A DNA stretch of 6,011 nt, taken from DAOTXK01 sp034435395. Its GTDB lineage: Bacteria > Chloroflexota > Anaerolineae > Aggregatilineales > Ch27. Below the pieces are notes generated by a model, which was not told where the DNA came from, searched no databases, and was given only the letters and a program-made list of their open reading frames with translations. Shown one piece after another: positions 1 through 5,452 of this stretch. Location: contig DAOTXK010000259.1 of assembly GCA_034435395.1 (NCBI GenBank), forward strand, positions 1-6,011. The letters are read 5' to 3'. Both the position numbers and the translations under genes were made by a program. Within the stretch, counting starts at the first letter, position 1. Every line of letters starts with the position of its first letter.

Positions 1-874
1 CGGCCAGCCCGCCTCCCCCACCACCCTGGGCAAGGAGCTGGCCGTCTTCGCCGCCCGCCTCAAGGGCCAGCGCGCCGCGCTCGACGCCCTGACCGCCGAC
101 CTGCCCGGCAAGCTGACCGGGGCGACGGGCAACTTCAACGCCCACCAGGCCGCCTGTCCCGCCGTGGACTGGATCGCCTTCAGCCGGGATTTTGTGGAGT
201 CGCTGGGGCTGCGGCCCAGCCTGCTCACCACCCAGGTGGAGCCGGGCGATTCGCTGGCGGCGCTGTTCGACGGGCTGGGGCGGGCCAACACCATCCTGCT
301 GGACCTGTGCCAGGATATGTGGCGCTACCTCAGCGACGGCTACCTCCGGCAGCGGGCGGTGGCGGGCGAGGTCGGCTCCTCGACCATGCCGCACAAGGTC
401 AACCCCATCCAGTTTGAGAACGCCGAGGGGAACCTGGCGGTGGCGAACGCCCTGCTGGGATTGCTGGCGCGGCGGCTGCCGGTCTCGCGCCTGCAACGCG
501 ACCTTTCCAACAGCACGGTGATGCGCAACGTCGGCGTCGCCCTGGGGCATTCCCTGCTGGCCTATAAGAACGTCCGGCGCGGGCTGGGACGGGCCGTGGC
601 GGACGAGGAGCGGTTGCGGGCCGACCTCAACGCCCACTGGGAGGTGATCACGGAAGCCATCCAGACCATCCTGCGGCGGGAGGGGATGGCCGACGCCTAC
701 GACCGGCTCAAAACCTTCAGCCGGGGGGCGGCGATCACCCGGGCGGATATCGCCGCCTTCGTGGGGTCGCTGGACGTGCCGGAGGCGGTCAAAGCGGAGC
801 TGCTCGCCCTCTCCCCGGAAACGTACACCGGGCTGGCGGCGAGGCTGGCGACGGGCGAGCACACGGCAGGGTAG
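1..874 (+). CDS. purB: Adenylosuccinate lyase, C-terminal part (5' end outside the window)
   Basis: The open frame enters from the left edge (first full codon at 2) and runs 290 codons to TAG at 872-874. The enzyme cleaves adenylosuccinate to AMP and fumarate, and also SAICAR to AICAR and fumarate, in cytoplasmic purine synthesis. The visible part starts with GQPASPTTLGKE, which in E. coli PurB follows the catalytic His; that His codon is just cut off by the edge. It continues with TGATGNFNAH and the fumarase/aspartase superfamily signature GSSTMPHKVNPIQFENAEGN (about 371-430), which carries the catalytic serine loop. LPVSRLQRDLSNSTVMRN and HWEVITEAIQTILRR match the E. coli-type enzyme closely, and the remaining length fits a protein of about 456 residues. 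I see no frameshift or missing key residue. The PurA-like gene on the opposite strand converges on it 20 bases downstream and would supply its substrate. Operon membership upstream cannot be judged. Confidence 0.96.
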   Translation, partial: GQPASPTTLGKELAVFAARLKGQRAALDALTADLPGKLTGATGNFNAHQAACPAVDWIAFSRDFVESLGLRPSLLTTQVEPGDSLAALFDGLGRANTILLDLCQDMWRYLSDGYLRQRAVAGEVGSSTMPHKVNPIQFENAEGNLAVANALLGLLARRLPVSRLQRDLSNSTVMRNVGVALGHSLLAYKNVRRGLGRAVADEERLRADLNAHWEVITEAIQTILRREGMADAYDRLKTFSRGAAITRADIAAFVGSLDVPEAVKAELLALSPETYTGLAARLATGEHTAG

Positions 875-894
875 CGCCCGCCCACCGAGGCGCT
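873..894. terminator. Small hairpin between the convergent purB and purA-like stop codons
   Basis: AGCGCC (873-878) and GGCGCT (889-894) form a perfect 6-base-pair stem around a 10-base loop. It begins on the purB stop codon and ends next to the purA-like stop. Only TTT follows on the plus strand and there is no T-run on the minus side, so it would be a weak intrinsic terminator at best. Its position between converging stop codons is the main argument for function. Short GC-rich inverted repeats are common in DNA of this composition. Confidence 0.3.
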
Positions 895-2346
895 TTAATC
901 GGGCAGCCAGGAGATGAGCGCCTCGCGCTGCGGGCCGGTCGTGCCGAACAGCGGGGCCACGCCCAGCGCCCCCGCCAGGAAGGCGATATATTGCCGCGCT
1001 GCCAGCGGCAGATCGGCCAGCGCCCTGGCCCCCGCCACCGCCCGGCCATCCCACGACGGCAATTCGAGATATTCCGGCGTCACCGTATCCAGGTACGCCT
1101 GGTCGGGCCGGTAATCCCGGCCACCGGCATAGGCGGCGCAGACCTTCAGCGGAACGTCCGGGTAGGCGATGTCCAGGTGGGTCAGGGCCAGGTGAGTCGC
1201 CCCGCTGACCGCCATAAAAAAACGCAGGCAGGGCAGGTCAATGTGGGCGATGTCGCGGGGGCGGCGGGTGGTCGCGCCGTACTCGCCCGCGTCCTGGCGG
1301 ATGCGGCTGGCCAGCGGCCCGGCCATCAGGGTCGGCAGGCGGCGCGTCCCCACGCTGGAGGTGTAGGTGGCCTTGATCGCCGCTGCCCGGACGGCGATCT
1401 GCTCCGGCCTGATCAGGCCCTCGGTGGAATGCAGGATGCCGCCAAACGTCGGGTCGGAGGCGGTCACGTCCGGGTAAACGCCAAAGCGCGGGTCCAGGCC
1501 GACGCCCTGTGCCCCCTCAAACACGAAGGGCACCGCCCCACCCTGCCACCGGTCGCGGAGGAAATCATAGACATCCCCGATGTGGGGCAGCAGAGCGGCC
1601 CGCTGGGCGGCCAGCCGCTCCAGGAAGGTGGACTTATCCCCCACGGGGATTGGCTCGCCATGCAGCCGGGGCACCGGCTGGGAGGGCAGGTCGCCACCCA
1701 GCCCGCCGACGTGAGCCAGATAGAGGTCGTAGTGGCGACCCAGGCGGCACGACCAGTCATCGGCGGCCAGGTCGCGCAGCCGGACCGGGTGGCGGTAGAG
1801 CACGTCGGCGTAGGCGGGGGAGATGCCCCGCCCGGTCGCCCCGCGCCCGCCGGTCTCCCAGCGCCTGAGCGTGCTCTCCAGCGCCCGGTGGGTATCCAGC
1901 GCCAGGACGGCCATGGCGTCCAGGCGCAACGACGCCGGGATACACCTGGCCAGCGCCCGCACGTCTTCCAGCTCGGCCAGCAGGTCGCCGGGGTGGAGGA
2001 CCATGCCCTTGCCCAGCACGACGGTCGCCCCTTCCAGGAGCACACCCGCCGGGAGCTGGTGCAGCGCGATCGTCCGCCCGGCGACCACCACCGTGTGCCC
2101 GGCGTTGGCCCCCCCGTTCCAGCGGTAGACCACGACCACGCCGTGCGCCCGGACCAGCGCCGCACACACCTCGTCCACGATGCGGCCCTTGCCCTCGTCG
2201 CCAAAGGCCCCGCCCTCGATGGCGATGCTGTAGGGCCGGACGCCAGCGCTCGTCTCGGCGAGCGGATTGACCGGCAGCGGGCGGTCCACGCCCAAAAGCT
2301 GCCCACGGCGATACACGGCCTGGTAAAGCTCCGCATATCCGGTCAT
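895..2346 (-). CDS. purA: Divergent PurA-like adenylosuccinate synthetase with N-terminal extension
   Basis: A 483-residue protein, longer than usual bacterial PurA (about 430). PurA joins IMP and aspartate using GTP to give adenylosuccinate, the substrate of the convergent purB product. Motifs in order: GGAFGDEGKGRIVD (45-58) with the catalytic Asp50; GGANAGHTV (78-86) with catalytic His84; IMP-loop TGRGISPAY (171-179); Arg185, aligning with the E. coli cross-subunit IMP arginine; FEGAQGVGLDPRFGVYPDVT (276-295); GATTRRPRD (357-365) in place of GATTGRRRR at the aspartate/IMP loop; ALTHLD (387-392) in place of LTKLD at the guanine-recognition loop; TTGPQR (469-474) for STGPDR. About 36 residues precede the nucleotide-binding start compared with E. 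coli. ATG at 2346 is chosen because GGGGGG (2357-2352) lies 5 bases upstream. An in-frame TTG at 2364 would add six residues. The fold assignment is firm. Exact substrate preference is less certain because several contact residues differ; it could be a paralogue rather than the housekeeping enzyme. Confidence 0.88.
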   Translation of the reverse strand: MTGYAELYQAVYRRGQLLGVDRPLPVNPLAETSAGVRPYSIAIEGGAFGDEGKGRIVDEVCAALVRAHGVVVVYRWNGGANAGHTVVVAGRTIALHQLPAGVLLEGATVVLGKGMVLHPGDLLAELEDVRALARCIPASLRLDAMAVLALDTHRALESTLRRWETGGRGATGRGISPAYADVLYRHPVRLRDLAADDWSCRLGRHYDLYLAHVGGLGGDLPSQPVPRLHGEPIPVGDKSTFLERLAAQRAALLPHIGDVYDFLRDRWQGGAVPFVFEGAQGVGLDPRFGVYPDVTASDPTFGGILHSTEGLIRPEQIAVRAAAIKATYTSSVGTRRLPTLMAGPLASRIRQDAGEYGATTRRPRDIAHIDLPCLRFFMAVSGATHLALTHLDIAYPDVPLKVCAAYAGGRDYRPDQAYLDTVTPEYLELPSWDGRAVAGARALADLPLAARQYIAFLAGALGVAPLFGTTGPQREALISWLPD

Positions 2347-2351
2347 GTCAT

Positions 2352-2357
2352 CCCCCC
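2352..2357 (-). promoter_or_regulatory. Shine-Dalgarno-like G-run deciding the purA-like start
   Basis: On the minus strand six consecutive G residues are followed by ATGAC and then the ATG at 2346, a spacing of 5 bases. The alternative TTG start at 2364 has no comparable purine-rich sequence in front of it, so the downstream ATG is preferred. Confidence 0.5.
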
Positions 2358-2381
2358 GGCGCAACCCGCGCGCCCCCAGCA

Positions 2382-2396
2382 GGCGCTCTCAGCGCC
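2382..2396 (-). other. Hairpin in the presumed purA-like leader
   Basis: GGCGCT (2382-2387) and AGCGCC (2391-2396) form a perfect 6-base-pair stem with a 3-base loop, 36 bases upstream of the purA-like ATG. It could fold in the 5' leader RNA. No T-run follows and no known riboswitch or attenuator pattern is recognisable. Chance occurrence in this GC-rich stretch is quite possible. A lone TACAAT on the minus strand (2416-2411) could be a -10 element for this gene, but no matching -35 is present. Confidence 0.25.
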
Positions 2397-2523
2397 ACCA
2401 TCGCCGGCGCATTGTAGCGCCCCACAACCCGGCGCGCCTGATACAGGTTGGCCGAAACGGGCCGTCAAACCACACAGCCAGCGGCGCGGGCGCGGGAGGC
2501 CGGTCAGGAGGACGACCCGGCTT

Positions 2524-2553
2524 TTGTGACCGACCCCGGCAGGTCGTTATAAT
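2524..2553 (+). promoter_or_regulatory. Sigma70-type promoter for the membrane glycosyltransferase gene
   Basis: TTGTGA (2524-2529, four of six matches to TTGACA) is separated by 18 bases from a perfect TATAAT (2548-2553). Transcription would begin near 2560, giving a leader of about 35 bases before the ATG at 2595. An exact TATAAT stands out in this GC-rich intergenic region. It lies in the divergent interval between the purA-like gene and the glycosyltransferase gene and points towards the latter. Confidence 0.6.
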
Positions 2554-2594
2554 AGGCCCGCCCTGGCCGCCGACCGACTGCCCACGACAGGCCC

Positions 2595-4454
2595 ATGATG
2601 CACAGGAAAACCGCCCACAACCGCCGCCGGTGGATCGCCGGCCAATATGTTGGCTGCTGGCTGGTCAGCCAGATCGGCGGGCTGCTGGGCATCGCCGTCA
2701 ACTGGCAGGCCGACGCCGCCTACGTCGGCTGGAGCGCCGCCGCCACCGCCCTGATCGCGCTGATCGCCGCCGCCATCGGCTTCCTGCCGGGGGAGAAGGG
2801 CTGGCCTCGCCTGAGGGACCGCTGGCTGGGGAAGCCAGTCGGGCTGCCGCTCGCCCTGGGACTGTGCCTGCTGCTATGGGCCTGGCCGCTGGAACCAGCC
2901 TACCCGCTGGACGCGCTGCGCTGGGCGTTGACGGTGGCCGGTGGGGGCGCGCTGGCCGTCCGGCGGCGGGGCGGGGCGTCACCGACGATCGGGCGGAAGG
3001 GCTTCCTGGCGCTGCTGGTCCTGGCGCTGTGGTTCAGCCTGGCGACGATCCGCCTCTACCCGCCGATCTACACCGACGAGGGCTGGTACCTCAACCTGGC
3101 CTGGTCGAGCGCGGCCATGGGCCCGCTCTACCATCCCAGTTTCCACCTGGGCATCCACGGGGACCCGCAGCGCATCGGCGCGCCGCTCCACCTGTGGCCG
3201 ATCGGCCTCTGGCTGCGGCTGGTGGGGCTGGGGCTGTGGCAGGGGCGGCTGACCATGTGGCTGTTTATGCCGCTGGCCGTGGCCTTCACCTACCGGGCGG
3301 CACGGACGCTGTTCCGCGACTCCGGAGTCGGGCTGCTGGCCGCGTTGCTCACCGCCACCAGCACCCTGACGCTGTACTCCGCCCATTTCATCCGTCCCGA
3401 GATCGTCCTCAGCGCGGTCCTGGCGTTGGCGCTGGTTCTCCACGCGCTGGCCGAAAAACATCAGCGCTGCCGGGAGGCGTTCGCCCTGGGCCTGCTCCTC
3501 TCGCTGGCGATGACTGTGCACACCAACGCCTTCATCTTCTGCTTCGCCTTCGGAGCCTGCTACCTGGGGCGCTGGCTGTGGGCTTGCTGGCGGGCGCGGC
3601 GTTTCACCCTGGAGGGGCGACTGCTGGGGCTGGCCGCCGGGGGACTGGTCGGCGTGGCGGTATTCGCCGCTGTGTACATCCTGCCGGACGTGGCGGCCTT
3701 TCGCCAGCAGATGAACTACTACTACCTCCTCAACTACGACGAGACCCAGGCCACCCTGCCGGAAGTCCTGTTAGATCGCGCGCTGACGGCTCTCAACCAC
3801 CTCCGGACCTGGTTCGCCTTTTCCCTGGTGGAAGGCAGCGCCGTCGCCCTGGCGGGGATCGCCGCCCTCGTCGCGGGCCGGCGGGCCGACCGGTCGCTGC
3901 TGGCGCTGCTGGCGCTGAGCGTCGTCGGGCTGTTCCTGGTGGGGGGCCGCCGCGCGCCAACCTACATCACGCCGTTCGTGCCATTGGGGGCCATGCTCGT
4001 GGCGGGGATGCTGGCCCGCCTGCTCGCCGGATCGGGCCGGGCGCTGATCATCGGCGCGCTGCTGGCCGCGGCGGTGGGCGGGGTGTCGGTCCGGCAGGTC
4101 ATCGTCGCCGAACGGGAAGGATACAACCGGGAGTTTGAGCGCTGCCTGGCGGCGGTGAAGGCGTGGCTGCCGGAAGAGGGCATGATCCTGGGGGAGCACC
4201 TGTTCTGGCTGGGGAGGCCTGAGCTGACTGGCTACGCCTCGCGGACGCTGGTGGAGGTGCCCTGGCCGACCCGCAGCGCCGAGGCGTGGTGGGCCTGGAT
4301 CGACCCGGACATTGTATTATGGCCGGGGCCACCGTCCGGGGCGGCGAGCCAGTACTTGCAGGCGCGCGGTTACACGTACACCGACTTCCCCGCCTGCCCG
4401 ACTTCTGAGCTGACGATCTGGCTCAAGCCGGGCGTCGAGCCGGGGAAGCCTTGA
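2595..4454 (+). CDS. Polytopic membrane glycosyltransferase-like protein (GT-C superfamily, GT39/ArnT-like)
   Basis: A 619-residue protein with roughly 12-15 hydrophobic segments between about residues 14 and 498, followed by a mostly soluble tail of about 120 residues. GT-C enzymes of this type use a polyprenyl-phosphate sugar and act on the outer face of the cytoplasmic membrane. Supporting marks are the acidic pair in YTDEGWYLNLAW (159-170) just after a membrane helix, the position of the catalytic Asp/Glu in the first large outer loop of GT39/ArnT-like proteins, and FIRPEI (265-270), an Arg-Pro-Glu pattern common in these families. A further loop, NYYYLLNYDE (374-383), is aromatic-rich. 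Two adjacent ATGs (2595 and 2598) are possible starts; the weak AGG at 2589-2591 is better spaced for the second. The gene stands alone with its own promoter. Acceptor and sugar cannot be deduced. A transmembrane protein of unknown function is the alternative. Confidence 0.72.
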   Translation: MMHRKTAHNRRRWIAGQYVGCWLVSQIGGLLGIAVNWQADAAYVGWSAAATALIALIAAAIGFLPGEKGWPRLRDRWLGKPVGLPLALGLCLLLWAWPLEPAYPLDALRWALTVAGGGALAVRRRGGASPTIGRKGFLALLVLALWFSLATIRLYPPIYTDEGWYLNLAWSSAAMGPLYHPSFHLGIHGDPQRIGAPLHLWPIGLWLRLVGLGLWQGRLTMWLFMPLAVAFTYRAARTLFRDSGVGLLAALLTATSTLTLYSAHFIRPEIVLSAVLALALVLHALAEKHQRCREAFALGLLLSLAMTVHTNAFIFCFAFGACYLGRWLWACWRARRFTLEGRLLGLAAGGLVGVAVFAAVYILPDVAAFRQQMNYYYLLNYDETQATLPEVLLDRALTALNHLRTWFAFSLVEGSAVALAGIAALVAGRRADRSLLALLALSVVGLFLVGGRRAPTYITPFVPLGAMLVAGMLARLLAGSGRALIIGALLAAAVGGVSVRQVIVAEREGYNREFERCLAAVKAWLPEEGMILGEHLFWLGRPELTGYASRTLVEVPWPTRSAEAWWAWIDPDIVLWPGPPSGAASQYLQARGYTYTDFPACPTSELTIWLKPGVEPGKP

Positions 4455-4483
4455 GACAACTACTACTCAATGGATGCACGTTG

Positions 4484-4561
4484 TTGACCTCACCCCCTTA
4501 ATCCCTTTCTCCGCAGCGGAGAGGGGAAAAGCGAACGCCGTGAACAGGGGGTGAGGTGCAA
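4484..4561. repeat. Nested palindromic element, CCTCACCCCC type
   Basis: The outer arms ACCTCACCCCCT (4487-4498) and AGGGGGTGAGGT (4546-4557) are perfect 12-base inverted repeats. TTG (4484-4486) and CAA (4559-4561) extend them across one unpaired G. Inside is a second hairpin, CCTTTCTCCG (4504-4513) with CGGAGAGGGG (4517-4526), ten pairs including two G-T, around a CAG loop. The region between holds no gene. From memory, similar CCTCACCCCC...CTCTCC palindromes are dispersed in many copies in Chloroflexota and cyanobacterial genomes, so a REP/MITE-like repeat is the most likely identity. It lies 30 bases after the glycosyltransferase stop and downstream of the oppositely oriented hicBA operon, so it may also end transcription from both sides. 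Confidence 0.7.
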
Positions 4562-4609
4562 ACGAGGCATAACTATTCATCTGAATCAGTTTGACTGTGC
4601 ACTAGCAGG

Positions 4610-4756
4610 TCATTCGCCTTTAAAATCAAGGCAATCGAATTCGCCCAAGTTGTTCCGCAACAACTCTCGCAGTCCTTCACGGGCAGGCTGTTCAAAAAAA
4701 CGAGCAAATTCCTCAAGCCATCCCTTTGGCTTTGCTTTTTCTGTCTGTTCACTCAC
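4610..4756 (-). pseudogene. N-terminal remnant of an AlbA_2/Schlafen-like DNA-binding protein, behind hicA
   Basis: A 48-codon frame starts at GTG (4756-4754) and stops at TGA (4612-4610). It encodes a charged start, then GWLEEFARFFEQPAREGLRE and LLRNNLGEFDCLDFKGE. The W-x-E-E-F...F-F-E-x-P-x-R-E-x-L-R-E-L-L...G-E-F...L-D-F-K pattern resembles, from memory, the N-terminus of AlbA_2 (Schlafen-type) putative DNA-binding proteins, which continue with E-x-W-P. Here the codon after GE is TGA and the next is CCT (Pro), so the break looks like a TGG-to-TGA change exactly at the expected Trp. After seven more codons a second stop follows (4588-4586) and no similarity remains, so the body of the gene is lost. 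An AGGTGG ribosome site overlaps the hicA stop. A genuine 48-residue peptide is the alternative. Confidence 0.6.
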
Positions 4757-4764
4757 TCGCCAGT

Positions 4765-4770
4765 CCACCT
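4765..4770 (-). promoter_or_regulatory. Ribosome binding site for the 48-codon frame, overlapping the hicA stop
   Basis: AGGTGG on the minus strand (4770-4765) overlaps the hicA TAG stop (4771-4769) and lies 8 bases before GTG at 4756. It favours that GTG over the in-frame GTG at 4768-4766, and suggests the remnant was translated together with hicA. Confidence 0.5.
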
Positions 4771-5008
4771 ATGCCTGCTCGTAGGCTTCCAGGAACTCCT
4801 CACGCGAAATGCCGGCCTGATTGCAGACCGTCCGCAGGGTTGCACCCTTGATCCGCCGATGGTTGGGTAGCGTCAGCGGCGTCCGTGTGCCATCTGGATT
4901 CTCCCGCAGCATGGCAATATGGTTGCCTTCCCGCACCACCCGAAACCCCAGCGACTCCAATGCCCGGATAACCTTTCGCCTCGGTGCATCAACCGGGAAC
5001 TTCGTCAT
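4769..5008 (-). CDS. hicA: HicA-family toxin (mRNA interferase)
   Basis: A 79-residue protein of the HicA/YcfA-like family. HicA toxins are small double-stranded-RNA-binding-fold proteins that block translation by cleaving mRNA; HicB binds and neutralises them. Visible family features are the N-terminal helix KVIRALESLGFRVVREG (12-28), the catalytic-histidine strand GNHIAMLR (28-35, His30), the proline-rich TPLTLPNH (43-50) and the C-terminal KGATLRTVCNQAGISREEFL (54-73). Length is normal and the catalytic His is present, so the toxin appears intact. ATG at 5008 overlaps the hicB stop by four bases (ATGA, 5005-5008), so translation is probably coupled. A 48-codon remnant frame follows 12 bases after the stop. 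Confidence 0.9.
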   Translation of the reverse strand: MTKFPVDAPRRKVIRALESLGFRVVREGNHIAMLRENPDGTRTPLTLPNHRRIKGATLRTVCNQAGISREEFLEAYEQA

Positions 5009-5232
5009 CCCACGGCAACACTCATTTCAGCGACAAAAGCTTCCAGCACCGGCGAATCGGTTTCGATCACGTCGGAGCCGAAGGTCTCGATGTGAAATTG
5101 GATGGCGGACTTCACGTCGGCCAAGGCCGCTTCATACGTGTCGCCCTCGCCGACAACCACGCCTTTTAAGCCGAGCGGATACGCCACATATCCGTCGGGA
5201 TGCTTCTCGACAATGATTTTGAAGAGCCGCAT
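5005..5232 (-). CDS. hicB: HicB-family antitoxin, short form without DNA-binding domain
   Basis: A 75-residue protein of the HicB/UPF0150 family, the antitoxin partner of the HicA encoded immediately downstream. It shows the typical partial RNase H-like core: a first strand FKIIVEKHPDGYVAYPLGLK (4-23), then VVVGEGDTYEAALADVKSAI (25-44) with the helix that packs on HicA, and a short tail. The protein ends there. The C-terminal helix-turn-helix or ribbon-helix-helix domain used for autoregulation in longer HicB proteins is absent, so repression of its own promoter would need another mechanism. ATG at 5232 is chosen because GGAGG (5244-5240) lies 7 bases upstream; an in-frame TTG at 5256 is less likely. 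The order is antitoxin first. I see no convincing promoter in the 100 bases upstream. Confidence 0.88.
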   Translation of the reverse strand: MRLFKIIVEKHPDGYVAYPLGLKGVVVGEGDTYEAALADVKSAIQFHIETFGSDVIETDSPVLEAFVAEMSVAVG

Positions 5233-5239
5233 GGTTCTA

Positions 5240-5244
5240 CCTCC
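5240..5244 (-). promoter_or_regulatory. Shine-Dalgarno site deciding the hicB start
   Basis: GGAGG on the minus strand, 7 bases before ATG at 5232, is the clearest ribosome binding site in the window. It fixes the hicB start at the ATG and not at the in-frame TTG 24 bases upstream. Confidence 0.7.
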
Positions 5245-5339
5245 ACCAAACGCCAACCTCCGCCTACCGGCTCACGCGCTCGCCGTCTTTGACCCGGCGG
5301 GCCAGCATCAGAATGTCGTGAGCGCCCTGGCGCGAACGC

Positions 5340-5393
5340 TTACCGAAAAATCGGCGCGAAAGCCCCCAACTTTAGCTGTGGGGATGAAGCGCC
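5340..5393 (+). other. IS200/IS605 left end: TTAC flank, AAAG guide and subterminal hairpin
   Basis: TTAC (5340-5343) is followed by about 19 bases, then AAAG (5359-5362) directly at the 5' foot of an imperfect hairpin: CCCCA (5364-5368) pairs with TGGGG (5379-5383), with a bulged A and one further C-G pair. An outer stem GGCGC (5353-5357) with GCGCC (5389-5393) encloses it. In IS608 the left cleavage site is TTAC, a guide AAAG sits at the foot of the hairpin, and the spacing is similar, so this is read as the functional left end. The tip of the element would then be 5344. The exact cleavage site is an inference by analogy. Confidence 0.6.
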
Positions 5394-5417
5394 GCCTCCC
5401 TGACACTCGAACATTTG

Positions 5418-5446
5418 TTGCATTAGATAGCCTCCTGTGGTATAAT
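5418..5446 (+). promoter_or_regulatory. tnpA promoter with extended -10, placing the start of RNA at the ATG
   Basis: TGG-TATAAT (5438-5446) is an extended -10 with a perfect hexamer. TTGCAT (5418-5423) lies 17 bases upstream as a weak -35. The expected transcription start, about 7 bases after the -10, falls on or next to the A of the tnpA ATG at 5453. No Shine-Dalgarno sequence precedes that ATG, which fits a leaderless or nearly leaderless message. Confidence 0.55.
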
Positions 5447-5452
5447 GATGGC

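Noticed and set aside
895..2346. PurZ-like (2-aminoadenine, dZ-genome) synthetase instead of PurA
   Set aside because: Known PurZ proteins replace the catalytic Asp of the GDEGKG-region with Ser; here Asp50 is retained, and there is no phage context.
2411..2416. TACAAT on the minus strand as a purA-like promoter
   Set aside because: There is no -35-like hexamer at 16-19 bases; a lone -10 match is too weak to list as a promoter.
873..2421. The hexamer AGCGCC/GGCGCT recurs at both ends of the purA-like gene (873-894, 2382-2396, 2416-2421), suggesting a shared operator
   Set aside because: A GC-rich hexamer like this is expected several times by chance in 6 kb of such DNA, and spacing and orientation differ between sites.
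991..2529. A 512-codon open frame on the plus strand opposite the purA-like gene
   Set aside because: It is rich in Gly/Arg/Pro/Gln with no recognisable motif, and it lies antisense to a gene with clear PurA motifs. Such long shadows are expected in GC-rich DNA.
2345..4138. A 597-codon open frame overlapping the glycosyltransferase gene in another frame
   Set aside because: The product is a low-complexity Arg/Gly/Pro/Ala chain without domains. The overlapping frame has membrane helices and GT-C motifs and its own promoter.
4455..4768. CRISPR array or TnpB guide-RNA scaffold in the low-GC stretch
   Set aside because: There are no regularly spaced direct repeats; the only structure is the single nested palindrome, and the tnpB guide RNA region would be at the far right end of the IS, outside the window.
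4551..4784. A 77-codon plus-strand frame after the palindromic repeat
   Set aside because: It starts inside the repeat and is antisense to the coding-like remnant frame and the end of hicA; no family resemblance.
5102..5452. Extension of the tnpA frame upstream to 5102
   Set aside because: It would run antisense through hicB and across the IS left end. TnpA family length and the promoter position fit the ATG at 5453.
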